Below are positions 26,635-36,116 of a stretch of 64,000 nucleotides of DNA, one piece after another. How positions within the stretch are numbered: position 1 is the first letter of the stretch; the number at the start of each line of letters is the position of its first letter. Source of the DNA: JAEXOD01 sp963663265 (GTDB lineage: Bacteria > Bacteroidota > Ignavibacteria > Ignavibacteriales > Melioribacteraceae); the NCBI GenBank assembly GCA_963663265.2, contig CAXXXM010000002.1:1178001-1242000 (forward strand). Reading direction: 5' to 3'. Position numbers and translations under genes: made by a program. The notes below the pieces were generated by a model. The model made no database searches. It was not told the DNA's origin and was given only the letters and a program-made list of their open reading frames with translations.

Positions 26635-29600
26635 TTACTTTACTTCTTTTAGCAGTTCGTCAACAGCTTTTTTAAGCTGCAAATCTTCGCTTGTACGGTA
26701 ATCTTGTGGATTTTCAACAATATAATCAGGAACTGCTGCATTATTTTCCATATTTTTATCTGTTTTTTTAACAAACCAGCCTCTACCCGGAGTTCTAATA
26801 TAAGAGCCATCAATAAGGGTATATGCACCGGTAGAAATAACCGCACCAAAGGTTGGTGTACCAACTAATTTACCTAAACCTAATGATTGATAAGCATGTG
26901 AGAATATTTCAGCATTACTGTAACTGAACGAGTTGCAAAGTGTAATACTTGGTTTTGTCCAGGCAGGGAATGGCAACCGTTCGCTATAAGCATAAACATC
27001 TCTAAATTTTAGTTTGTCTTTTTCTAAGCTGTTTGCAGCTCCACGTGGGATAGTATAAGCATGCTGTTTAACGTTTAAAACTGTTAGCAAATAATCAGTT
27101 GTCCAACCACCGCCATTATACCTAACGTCAATCAACAATCCTTCTTTTCCTTCACAAGATGCTGTAAGTTCGCTTTCAAATCTTTCAAAGCTGGGCCAGT
27201 CCATTCCTTGAATATGTATGTAGCCCAATTTACCATTTGAGTATTTGTCAACTAATTTTCTTCTGCTATTAACCCATGCATTATACTGTAAATTTCGTAA
27301 CGAGCCGGTTGGCCTAATTACTACCTCTCTAATTTCTCCTTTTCCATTTTTTACTTCTAACAATACTTGGTCATTTACCGTATTTGTAAATAATGAATAA
27401 AAGTTTACATTTTCAGAAACAGGAGTTTGGTTTACAGAAACAATGATATCTCCCACATTTAATTTGCTTTCAGTTTTATCAGCAGGTGATTCCGGAATTA
27501 CTTCTTTTATTTTAACACCTTCTTTAAGAGGTTCAATTTCAACACCTAATAGTCCTGTTCTTTCCTTTTGAGTTTCCGCTCTATCACCTCCATAAATCCC
27601 CATATGGCTTGCATTTAGCTCACCAAACATCAAATTAATTATATCTCTAAAATCGCCATCAGTAGATGACATTAAAGCAAGAGGCTCATATTTTTTCTTT
27701 AATTTATCCCAGTCCATTCCATGGAAATTTGGATCGTAAAATGTTTCATTTGTTACTCGCCATGCTTCTTCAAATATTTGTTTTCGTTCAACAGCATAAT
27801 CAATTTTCATAACTGCTGCAAATGGAAGTGCCTCTTCTTTGTTATTGGATATATCTATTTTAGACAAAGTGCCCCTTTGTTTTAATAAGAACAAAGACTT
27901 TCCAGTTGGGTCAAGAGTAACCCCATAAGGCTTTTGTCCGTTTGAAGTAAGTTGTTTTGATTCAGTACCATCCCATTTTATGCTATACAAATCCTGATCC
28001 GCTTTATATGTTTGATTTGAATTTCTGTTTGTAACAAAATAAAATGTTTTGCCATCTTTTGAAATTTGTACATCCGATTCATTCCCCGGCAAAGCAGTAA
28101 CCTGAACAAACCTATCTCGTATATTATCAAAATCAATTACAATACTTTCATTTTTTGTACTGTCTTTATCTTTCGATTTTTTTGTATCCTTTTTAGGTGT
28201 ATCTTCTTCCGAATCTTCCCAATCTTGTTTTGTTTTTTCCCAATCGGCTTTTTTTAACCAAACAAACCAAACATCACCATTTCCATTGTTTCTGTACGAA
28301 ATAAACCCAAGTTTGGAACCATCTTTGCTCCATACCGGAGAATTATCTTCTCTTGGATGAACTGTTAAATTAAATGGTTTTGCACTATTATCAGCAGGTT
28401 GCAAATAAATTTCTTCATTAAATTCCAAGTTAGCTTGAACGTATGCAAGCCACTTGCTATCCGGAGACCATTTAATATTATATGGTTCTGTCCATGATTT
28501 GTTTAATATTTTTTCATTTGTCATTTTCCCTTCTGCAGAAATATCGCAAACAACCAATTCTCCCTGTCCTCTTACAAATACAATTTTTTTGCAATCCGGC
28601 GAAACACTTGGTGAACTTTCATTTTCATCAGTTTTTGTTAAACGAACTAATTCATATTTTAACGTTTTTATTAAGTTCGCTTTTTTTGAATCCGCCGATT
28701 TAACAAGAAATAAATCTTGTTGGCCGTTTCTATCACTTGCAAATATTAATGTAGTATCGCTTAACCAAGTTACATCTTTATCTCTAAAAGGACTATCGGA
28801 TAGATTGGCAACTTTCTTTTTATCTTTTGCATTTTCGCTAATAAAAACCTCACCGCGAATAACAAAAGCAGTATACTTTCCATTTGGGGAAACCGAATAG
28901 TCAGTTATTCCATTTGTAAGAGTCTTATATTCAACCGGATCAAATCTATAATCAGATGAAATTTGTATTTCAACTTTTTTATTTTTTCCTCCACTTGAAG
29001 GCATAATGCAAATTTCAGATCCCCTTTCAAATACTATTGTTTTACCATCCGAGCTAATATCAAAATATCTTATTCCATCATCATTAAAATCCGTTAATTG
29101 AATTGGTTCTGAAGCAGAATTGCCATCAACCGAAACTTTTTGTTTAAAAATATTATACACACCTTTTTGAGCACTCAAATAATATATTTCGCCATCTCCG
29201 CTCCATCTTGGCAAATAATCATTACCATCAAACTTTGTAAACTGGGTATATTTATTAGTTTTTGTATCATATATAAAGATTTCCCTATTAGAAGAGCCTC
29301 TATAAGCATATCTTGCTGTTGGACATACTCCATCAACATAAGCTATAAATCTGCTGTTTGGTGATTTAACAGGCATTGTTCCAAATGCATCCATAACTCT
29401 ATTTGGAGTTGCATTGTCTTGATTGATACTATAAATTTCATTTGTCCATTCAACTTGCTTAAAATTTCTGGCAGTAATAAATAGTATTTCATCATCTTTG
29501 GAATAGTCTGATATTAAATCATTTGACGAATTGAAAGTTAGTCTATTTGGGGCTCCTCCGTCAACAGGCATAGTAAAAATATCATCATTACCATATCTAT

Positions 29601-29847
29601 CGCTATTAAAAGCAATTGTTTTTCCATCGTAACTAAAACGTGGAATGGCATCATTACCTTCATGTATAGTTAATCGTGAAGCAAAACCTCCTTCAGCACT
29701 TACTGTCCAAATATCACCTTGATAACAAAAAACTAACTTGGTTCCATCATTATTTATCGCCGGATATCGGAATAAATTGTTCCCCTCTGCCATTAATAAT
29801 TGCGAACAAAATAATAATAAAGCAAATAATCCAATAATTCTTGCCAT
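26635..29847 (-). CDS. Tricorn-type S41 family protease
   Basis: 1070 residues with a signal peptide (about 1-20, LLMAEG). The first half (about 25-545) consists of PD40/TolB-type beta-propeller blades (FPRYP-like starts, SYDGKTIAFNSDRYGN, SPDSKWLAYVQAN). A charged linker rich in K/D/S (about 545-575) leads to more blades, then the tricorn core domain C1 (about 690-760), a PDZ domain (about 765-855, GLLGVEIEPLKEGVKI) and the S41 peptidase domain with LIDVRYNGGG and NSFSYSNAEIF carrying the expected catalytic serine. Tricorn proteases trim peptides; this version carries a signal peptide and should act in the periplasm. It has its own terminator and a divergent upstream gene. Confidence 0.93.
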   Translation of the reverse strand: MARIIGLFALLLFCSQLLMAEGNNLFRYPAINNDGTKLVFCYQGDIWTVSAEGGFASRLTIHEGNDAIPRFSYDGKTIAFNSDRYGNDDIFTMPVDGGAPNRLTFNSSNDLISDYSKDDEILFITARNFKQVEWTNEIYSINQDNATPNRVMDAFGTMPVKSPNSRFIAYVDGVCPTARYAYRGSSNREIFIYDTKTNKYTQFTKFDGNDYLPRWSGDGEIYYLSAQKGVYNIFKQKVSVDGNSASEPIQLTDFNDDGIRYFDISSDGKTIVFERGSEICIMPSSGGKNKKVEIQISSDYRFDPVEYKTLTNGITDYSVSPNGKYTAFVIRGEVFISENAKDKKKVANLSDSPFRDKDVTWLSDTTLIFASDRNGQQDLFLVKSADSKKANLIKTLKYELVRLTKTDENESSPSVSPDCKKIVFVRGQGELVVCDISAEGKMTNEKILNKSWTEPYNIKWSPDSKWLAYVQANLEFNEEIYLQPADNSAKPFNLTVHPREDNSPVWSKDGSKLGFISYRNNGNGDVWFVWLKKADWEKTKQDWEDSEEDTPKKDTKKSKDKDSTKNESIVIDFDNIRDRFVQVTALPGNESDVQISKDGKTFYFVTNRNSNQTYKADQDLYSIKWDGTESKQLTSNGQKPYGVTLDPTGKSLFLLKQRGTLSKIDISNNKEEALPFAAVMKIDYAVERKQIFEEAWRVTNETFYDPNFHGMDWDKLKKKYEPLALMSSTDGDFRDIINLMFGELNASHMGIYGGDRAETQKERTGLLGVEIEPLKEGVKIKEVIPESPADKTESKLNVGDIIVSVNQTPVSENVNFYSLFTNTVNDQVLLEVKNGKGEIREVVIRPTGSLRNLQYNAWVNSRRKLVDKYSNGKLGYIHIQGMDWPSFERFESELTASCEGKEGLLIDVRYNGGGWTTDYLLTVLNVKQHAYTIPRGAANSLEKDKLKFRDVYAYSERLPFPAWTKPSITLCNSFSYSNAEIFSHAYQSLGLGKLVGTPTFGAVISTGAYTLIDGSYIRTPGRGWFVKKTDKNMENNAAVPDYIVENPQDYRTSEDLQLKKAVDELLKEVK

Positions 29848-29998
29848 TATCCATTCCTTAATTTTAGTTAAACAAACACTTTTTATTAAACGTTTTTTAT
29901 GATTTTTTGTTTCTTTGTAAAATGTGACAATTAAATTGTATACAAGTTTTAAATTAATACGATACTTTGTATATTAATATTTAAATAAGCTAAAATAT

Positions 29999-31651
29999 AT
30001 GACAATTTCAAAGAAAATATTTGGGAATACTATTTTTCTACTTTTTTCTGTTTTTTTTGGTGGAATCTCAGGTACATTATCTGCACAAAACAGAACTGTA
30101 GAAAGAATAAAATCGCACTTAGAGTATCTTGGCAGCGACTTATTTAAGGGACGTGGAACAGGTACAACCGGAGGAAATTTAGCCGCAAAATATTTGGCTG
30201 GTGAATATTCTAAGTATAACTTAAACCCAATGGGGAATGATGGAACGTACTATCAGTACATTCCCATGCACGGCTCAACTCCTCTTCCGTCAACTAAATT
30301 AATAATTCTAAATAATGAAGACAAAGACTCATTAATACTGGGCAATGATTATATCATGGCTAAATCAGGCTCTGAATTAGTTATAAACGAACCTTTAGAA
30401 ATGGTATTTGTCGGTTATGGTATCATTGCAAACGAATACGATTACAACGATTATTTTTCCGTAAACGTTGAGGGTAAAATTGTTGTTATGTTTGAAGGTG
30501 AACCATATTCCAACGACGTTAATTTTTTTGATGCACAAAACGAAACGGTATATAGCAATTTAGAAGCAAAAGAACGTATTGCTTTATCACGTGGTGCAAA
30601 AGGGTGCATATTTATCCCCTCGCCGCAAAACAACTCTGCTGCTTATTGGGAAATGCTTAAGAGGACTTACTCTTTTGAAAATATTTCACTGGCTTATTCT
30701 GTTAATAGCAGTTTAAGTTTAATAATTAATCCAAGCATTGCCGAAAAACTATTTTTTAACAGCAAGTTTCCTTTCGACCAATTAATTAAAATTTACAACG
30801 AAAAGAAAATATTGAGTTTTCCGCTTCAATCAAAATTTCTTTTCAAAGGAGATTTTAAAAGACGAGACTTTTTAGCTCCCAATATTATTGGAATGATTGA
30901 AGGAAGTGATGATGACTATAAGGACAAATATATAATTATTTCTGCTCATTATGATCATTTAGGAATAGGTTATCCCGTAAACGGCGATTCCATTTATAAT
31001 GGGGTTTCCGATAATGCTGCTGGAGTATCTGCACTACTTGAATTAGCAAAATCGTTATCAGAATCCGAAACTAAGCCTAAATATTCTATTTTGTTTTTAT
31101 TAGTAACCGGTGAAGAAATGGGATTGCTTGGCTCGGGATATTATACAAGCCATCCTGTTGTTCCACTATATAAAACAATTGCAAATGTAAATATTGACGG
31201 AATCGCTTCTTTTGATACATTTAAAAGTATTGTTGGTATTGGAGCAGAGTTTTCATCTCTTCAAAACACTTTAGAAATTAGTGCTGTAAAGAATAACTTA
31301 ACAGTAAGCAAAATTCCAAGTATTTTTATGACAACCGAAGCATTTAGAAGCTCCGATCAAATAAGTTTTGCACTTGCCGGAATCCCTTCAATTTTAATAA
31401 TGGAAGCATTGGATTACGAACATATAACATATCAAGAAGGATTAGAAAAATTTATTAAATACAGTACGGAAATATATCACACACCTTTTGACGATTTATC
31501 TCAGCCAATTAATTTTGATGCTTTTATTCAGCACCTTAATTTTTTAAAAACTTTTATTATTACATTATCAAATGAAGACACCCCACCCGAGTGGAATAAT
31601 GGAGTGCATTATAATATTGAACGATTACGTACAAAAGCTGAAAAACGTTAA
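29999..31651 (+). CDS. Exported M28 family peptidase with PA-like insert
   Basis: 550 residues with a signal peptide (cleavage about residue 29, LSAQ). It contains an N-terminal SDLFKGRGTGTTGGNLAAKYL helix typical of M28 peptidases, a PA-type insert (about 115-280, VFVGYGIIANEYDYNDY and VEGKIVVMFEGEP) and the zinc domain with SAHYDHLG (first ligand His, Asp), SDNAAGVSALLELA and TGEEMGLLGS. No sorting domain is present, unlike the other M28 peptidase in the window, so it probably stays periplasmic or membrane-associated. It is divergent from the tricorn-like gene (151-base shared upstream region) and converges within two bases of the methyltransferase gene. Confidence 0.92.
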   Translation: MTISKKIFGNTIFLLFSVFFGGISGTLSAQNRTVERIKSHLEYLGSDLFKGRGTGTTGGNLAAKYLAGEYSKYNLNPMGNDGTYYQYIPMHGSTPLPSTKLIILNNEDKDSLILGNDYIMAKSGSELVINEPLEMVFVGYGIIANEYDYNDYFSVNVEGKIVVMFEGEPYSNDVNFFDAQNETVYSNLEAKERIALSRGAKGCIFIPSPQNNSAAYWEMLKRTYSFENISLAYSVNSSLSLIINPSIAEKLFFNSKFPFDQLIKIYNEKKILSFPLQSKFLFKGDFKRRDFLAPNIIGMIEGSDDDYKDKYIIISAHYDHLGIGYPVNGDSIYNGVSDNAAGVSALLELAKSLSESETKPKYSILFLLVTGEEMGLLGSGYYTSHPVVPLYKTIANVNIDGIASFDTFKSIVGIGAEFSSLQNTLEISAVKNNLTVSKIPSIFMTTEAFRSSDQISFALAGIPSILIMEALDYEHITYQEGLEKFIKYSTEIYHTPFDDLSQPINFDAFIQHLNFLKTFIITLSNEDTPPEWNNGVHYNIERLRTKAEKR

Positions 31652-31652
31652 G

Positions 31653-32378
31653 TTACTTTTTTGCAATAATCGTAAACATGCCATTATTAGTTTTAAATAA
31701 TTCCACTTTAAATCCAATTTTTGTTAAAGTAGCATTTATCCATTTGGAAGTAATTCGCAATTTTTTATAAAAACTTTTCTTTAACTGCCAACCTTCTTCG
31801 GTTAAATAATGTAGCACATCCATTACAGTAACTTTGTCATTTTCGTATGTTAAAAAGCATTCAAATATTTTGTCTTTTTCGGTTTTTACTCGTATTAATC
31901 TATCTAATTGCGGAAGCTCTTCAGAGTAATCCCTAAATGTTAAAATTAGTTTCCCGCCATTTTCCAATAAACGGTAACTATCTTCCAACAAATCGGCTAC
32001 TTCATCAAACGACTGAAGATGAGTTAATGTATCGCCCATACAAACAACCAATTCCACAGTTGTATTAACATAGCTCTTAATATATTTAATATTATCAATT
32101 ATTGCTTGAATTGATAAGTTATCCTTCTTTGAATTAAGTACTGAAATAAGTTTTTCACTTAAATCAACAGCCAACACATTAAAACCTAATTCTGCAAGTG
32201 GTATTGATTGATATCCTGTTCCCGCACCCAAATCAATTGCTTTTTTTGACATTTGAGGAAATATTTTCAGTTCCTCAAACACTTTTCTGCTTTTTTCCAA
32301 ATTGTATTCAAAACCCCCAAACATCCAATCATAATTATCATTTAAAATTATTTCATAGTGTTCTTTAACCATAGCCAT
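31653..32378 (-). CDS. Class I SAM-dependent methyltransferase
   Basis: 241 residues, one Rossmann methyltransferase domain. Motif I is KAIDLGAGTGYQS (about residue 45-57), followed by the acidic end of strand 2 in VLAVDLSE and LVVCMGDTLTHL. The C-terminal part (about 150-240) is beta-rich, as in small-molecule methyltransferases. The substrate is unknown. AAGGAGG five bases before the ATG is the best ribosome binding site in this region. It is the last gene before the convergent M28 peptidase and follows rlmD after 52 bases. Confidence 0.88.
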   Translation of the reverse strand: MAMVKEHYEIILNDNYDWMFGGFEYNLEKSRKVFEELKIFPQMSKKAIDLGAGTGYQSIPLAELGFNVLAVDLSEKLISVLNSKKDNLSIQAIIDNIKYIKSYVNTTVELVVCMGDTLTHLQSFDEVADLLEDSYRLLENGGKLILTFRDYSEELPQLDRLIRVKTEKDKIFECFLTYENDKVTVMDVLHYLTEEGWQLKKSFYKKLRITSKWINATLTKIGFKVELFKTNNGMFTIIAKK

Positions 32379-32430
32379 AAAACCTCCTTAATCATTCTTA
32401 TTAATAAGCATCGATACTATTTATATATTT

Positions 32431-33855
32431 TTACAATTCCAACAACGCCACATTTTCTATATGATATGTATGGGGAAACATATCAACAGGTTTAACCTTA
32501 ATAAGTTTATAACCGCCTTCAACAAGCAATTTAATATCTCTTGCTTGAGTGGTTGGATTACAACTTACATAAACAATCCTTTTCGGCATTAATGTCAAAA
32601 TATCTTTTACCGTTTGTGGATTCATTCCGCTTCGCGGAGGATCTGCAATAATTATATCTGGTCTTTCTATTCTTTCCTCATCAATTCTTGATAAAAAAGA
32701 TTTATTCAAATCGGCTTGATATAATTTTACATTGTTAATATTATTTAACTCAATATTTATTGCACCATCTTTAATTGCAGATTCAACAGTTTCAAAACCA
32801 TATACTCGTTTTGCTTTATCTGAAACAAATATTGATATGGTTCCCGCTCCGCAATATAAATCATAAACAACGTCCGTATCTTTTATTTCAGCATATTCTT
32901 TTGTAATAGAATATAATTTTTCCGCCTGAGGAGTATTAGTTTGAAAAAACGAATTTGGACTTATTCTAAACTTAAACTTACCGATATAATCATGGGCAAC
33001 TCCCGAGCCAAAAATTACTTTTTCATAATCACCAATTGCAACTTGTGCTTTTTTTATGTTAACGTTGTTTATAATAGTTGTAATTTCCGGTATTTCTTTT
33101 CTAATTTCAGTTGAATACTCATTCAACAGTTCATCATCCTCAGCAGATGTAACTAAATTTATCATCAAATCATTTGTATGGTACAATGTTCTTATTACTA
33201 AATTTCGTAAAAAGCCTTCATGTGTAAAGGTTGAATAAATTGAAATATTTTTATTCTTAAAAAAATCACGAGTAAAGTTTAATATTTTATTGCTTAATTC
33301 GGATTGCAAAAAACATTCCTCAAGGTCTAATACTTTATCATATATATTGGGAATATGCATACCCAAAGCGAAGTTTTGGTTTTCAATTTTTTCATCACTA
33401 TTTATTTCAGCTAAAGTAAGCCACCTTTTAACAGCAAAAGAGTATTCCATTTTATTTCTATAATAAAAGATTTTTTCCGAGCCTTCAATAGGTTCTAATT
33501 TAAAATCATAAAAACCGCCAAGCCTTTCAAAAATATCTTTTACTTGTGCTTCTTTATAATACAATTGTCTTTCATATTTCATGTTTTGTTGTTTACAACC
33601 ACCGCAAACACCAAAATACCTGCATTTATGTTCGGTTCTATCAGTAGAAGGTTTAATTACTTTGCCAACTACTGCTTCGGCAAATGTTTTTTTAATTTTT
33701 GTTATTTTTGCTTCAATTTCATCTCCCGGATATCCCCCATTTACAAAAACAACAAACTTTTTTTCGTCCTGCCCGTCCTTATCAATTTTTGAAATCCCTT
33801 TCCCTTCAAATGCATAATCGGTAATGCTTAAATTTAAAATATCTCCTTTTCGCAA
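32431..33855 (-). CDS. rlmD: 23S rRNA (uracil-C5)-methyltransferase RlmD/RumA family
   Basis: About 474 residues. An N-terminal TRAM domain (about 1-60, YAFEGKGISK, VNGGYPGDEIEAKI) precedes a 4Fe-4S cysteine motif (CRYFGVCGGC, then a later Cys), and the methyltransferase domain follows with YDLYCGAGTIS, the IIADPPRSG motif and catalytic Cys in VYVSCNPTT. The family makes m5U in 23S rRNA (1939 or 747) or tRNA; which one cannot be told. I chose TTG at 33855 because AGAGGA lies five bases upstream and the codon is two bases past the previous gene's TAG; an ATG at 33906 would overlap that gene by 50 nt and has no Shine-Dalgarno. Confidence 0.92.
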   Translation of the reverse strand: MRKGDILNLSITDYAFEGKGISKIDKDGQDEKKFVVFVNGGYPGDEIEAKITKIKKTFAEAVVGKVIKPSTDRTEHKCRYFGVCGGCKQQNMKYERQLYYKEAQVKDIFERLGGFYDFKLEPIEGSEKIFYYRNKMEYSFAVKRWLTLAEINSDEKIENQNFALGMHIPNIYDKVLDLEECFLQSELSNKILNFTRDFFKNKNISIYSTFTHEGFLRNLVIRTLYHTNDLMINLVTSAEDDELLNEYSTEIRKEIPEITTIINNVNIKKAQVAIGDYEKVIFGSGVAHDYIGKFKFRISPNSFFQTNTPQAEKLYSITKEYAEIKDTDVVYDLYCGAGTISIFVSDKAKRVYGFETVESAIKDGAINIELNNINNVKLYQADLNKSFLSRIDEERIERPDIIIADPPRSGMNPQTVKDILTLMPKRIVYVSCNPTTQARDIKLLVEGGYKLIKVKPVDMFPHTYHIENVALLEL

Positions 33856-33856
33856 A

Positions 33857-34561
33857 CTATCCTCTTTTAAATAACAATGTTCTAAAAACCACAATTTTAT
33901 CAGCATTAAACTTAATAAACATATTAGATTCGTGACTGATACGCTTTAATATTTTTTTATAGTAACTTTGTTCATTATCCTTCAACTGTCCTTTTGTTTT
34001 ATTTAATCGCTCTTTGCAAATAGAATAATACTCCTTAAGGGCTTTAGGAAAGTCTTCGGATACAAAATAGTCAAAGCCGACACTTTTGTAAAAACTTATT
34101 AAATCATTATCATAAATAGGATATAAACCCGAATTATCAAAATCATCTCTAACAAATACCGGTAATTCTTTTTCGTAACTAACTATTTCGCCAACACAAA
34201 AATAACCATCCGGTTTTAACACTCTTTTTATTTCTTTCAATATTTTTCTTCTATTATCAGTTGAAACAGAAGCTTGAGCAAAAACCAAATCGAAACTTGA
34301 ATCATCAAAATCCGTTCTTTCGTAATCCATAATTCTAACCTTTACTTGTTGCTGCCCTTCGAGCATCAAGTTTGAATTAATAAGCGAGTCAAAATCAGGG
34401 ACAATCAATTGCACCTGTTTTTCAGATATTTTTGCAAACTCTAATGCAATAGGTTCGCTAAAAGTACCTATTACCAATATATCTAAACCCTTAAAGTTTA
34501 CGTGTTCTTTTACAAAGTCAAATTGACTTTCCATTCCCGGTAAAAATATTTCATTTTTCAT
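33857..34561 (-). CDS. Class I SAM-dependent methyltransferase, UbiE-like
   Basis: 234 residues. The Rossmann core is visible but motif I is unusual: DILVIGTFSEPIALEFA in place of the standard DxGxGxG, while the later SSFDLVFAQASVST and EIKRVLKPDGYFCVGE segments are canonical for UbiE/COQ5-like enzymes. The missing glycine-rich loop may mean altered or weak SAM binding. The start abuts the tolC stop and the end abuts rlmD, so it is part of the same minus-strand operon as the efflux genes. The substrate is unknown. Confidence 0.82.
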   Translation of the reverse strand: MKNEIFLPGMESQFDFVKEHVNFKGLDILVIGTFSEPIALEFAKISEKQVQLIVPDFDSLINSNLMLEGQQQVKVRIMDYERTDFDDSSFDLVFAQASVSTDNRRKILKEIKRVLKPDGYFCVGEIVSYEKELPVFVRDDFDNSGLYPIYDNDLISFYKSVGFDYFVSEDFPKALKEYYSICKERLNKTKGQLKDNEQSYYKKILKRISHESNMFIKFNADKIVVFRTLLFKRG

Positions 34562-36004
34562 TTAGTTTTTCTGTAAATTTATAAAAGCTTTTCTTTCTAA
34601 ATCAGCTACCGCAACTTTATAATCAATTAAAGCACCTAAGCTGTTTAATTTTGCATCCGTTAATCTAAGTTGAATTTGTGATAAATCAAAACTTGTAATA
34701 GTACCGGCTTTAAATCTTTCAAGAGATATTTTATAACTTTTTTCCGCTACTTCAACTGATTTACTTAACACCTCAACCCTTGCTTTTGCAGAATAAATTC
34801 TATTTGCGGCAGCATTAATTTCGTTAACAATAGATTCCTTTAAATTAGCTCTATTTAATAACTGCAATTTGTAACCTGCTTCTGCTGCTTCAACTTCTCT
34901 TGCATTCTGCCCCCAATCCCAAATCGGAACCGATACAGTAAATACAACACTTCTTGTATCAGAAAAATCACGGAAAATTTTATCAAATTCCGAATCATTT
35001 TTATTTATACCGTAATTTGCAACCAACTCAGCTTTAATTGTTCTTTTAGAATCTACTTCTTCAATATTCATATCGCTTAAATAAACATCATCATCCGAGT
35101 TTTGATAATCGGGACGATTATTAAGTGCACTTGCAACAACACTATCTAACATAATCTCAACCGGAATATATTCTAATTTTGCTTCAATATCAAAATCTTC
35201 ACTTAAAGGCAACCCAATTAACAGTTTAAAATTATCTTTTGATTCTTTAAAATCACTTTCAACATTAAGTAATTCGTTTTTGGCAGATGCCAAATCAACT
35301 TCAAGCTGCAAAGCTTCTACTTCTGCAATTAATCCAGCTTTAAATTTATTATCAGCAGTAGTAAATGATACCTCAGTTTGACTAACCTTTTCTGTTGTAA
35401 TTTCAACTCTTTTTTTCAATTGGAATAATTGGTAAAAGTTTGAAGTTACTCTGTAAATAATATCCCGCTCGGTTTGAGTATAATTACGTTGTGTTTTTTT
35501 TAAGTTAATTTCCGCCCTTTCTAAATTTGCTTTTTGTGAGTTAAAAGTAAATAATGGCTGCCTTAACCTTATACTTAAATTTGAGAAATAATCTTTTGTT
35601 GAGGAAATATTATCTCCAAATTGATCTCTTCCAAACACACTCCCAATTATGGAAACGGTACCATCTGAGAATATTAATGGCTGCGTAATATATAATCTTC
35701 CTTCAAGTGTTGTATTACCCAAAGAATAAAACTCCTCACTTTTTGTTACTGAGTTAAATTTGCTTGCTAAACTTCTATTATAATTTGGCAAATCAAACTC
35801 TAAGTCAACCGAAGACATTAAACCAAGTTTTACAGCTTCAAGACTTTTTTCTGAATTAATTAAATTAAACTTTGCAGATTTTACATTATAACTTTCACCC
35901 AAAGCAATATCAATTGCATCTTGTAAATTCAAAACCTTTTGACAAAAAACGTCACTTGCAAACATAATACACAACAACAATAAATATAATTTATCTTTCT
36001 GCAT
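34562..36004 (-). CDS. TolC family outer membrane efflux protein
   Basis: 480 residues with signal peptide (about 1-21, SDVFCQ). Two OEP repeats are present, each with long helices ending in a beta-barrel strand; typical phrases are LNLQDAIDIALGESYNVKSA, LLIGLPLSEDFDIEA and the KARVEVLSKSVEVAEKSYKISLERFKAGTITSFD helical-periodic stretch (split here across two helices). It should form a trimeric channel across the outer membrane for the adaptor and permease encoded upstream. It is followed without a gap by a methyltransferase gene, with a 112-base gap from the permease gene. Confidence 0.92.
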   Translation of the reverse strand: MQKDKLYLLLLCIMFASDVFCQKVLNLQDAIDIALGESYNVKSAKFNLINSEKSLEAVKLGLMSSVDLEFDLPNYNRSLASKFNSVTKSEEFYSLGNTTLEGRLYITQPLIFSDGTVSIIGSVFGRDQFGDNISSTKDYFSNLSIRLRQPLFTFNSQKANLERAEINLKKTQRNYTQTERDIIYRVTSNFYQLFQLKKRVEITTEKVSQTEVSFTTADNKFKAGLIAEVEALQLEVDLASAKNELLNVESDFKESKDNFKLLIGLPLSEDFDIEAKLEYIPVEIMLDSVVASALNNRPDYQNSDDDVYLSDMNIEEVDSKRTIKAELVANYGINKNDSEFDKIFRDFSDTRSVVFTVSVPIWDWGQNAREVEAAEAGYKLQLLNRANLKESIVNEINAAANRIYSAKARVEVLSKSVEVAEKSYKISLERFKAGTITSFDLSQIQLRLTDAKLNSLGALIDYKVAVADLERKAFINLQKN

Positions 36005-36116
36005 TCAAATACCTCAAGTTCAATATTGTTTTTTTAACAAAGATTAATATCACCTAAATAATTCAATTGAAATTTTGCTATAATCAACAATTAATAATTA
36101 ATAATTGATAATTATT

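Noticed and set aside
26649..26864. Short minus-strand open frame at the end of the tricorn-like gene
   Set aside because: It is an alternative frame inside the protease gene; the protease frame carries a clear S41 domain.
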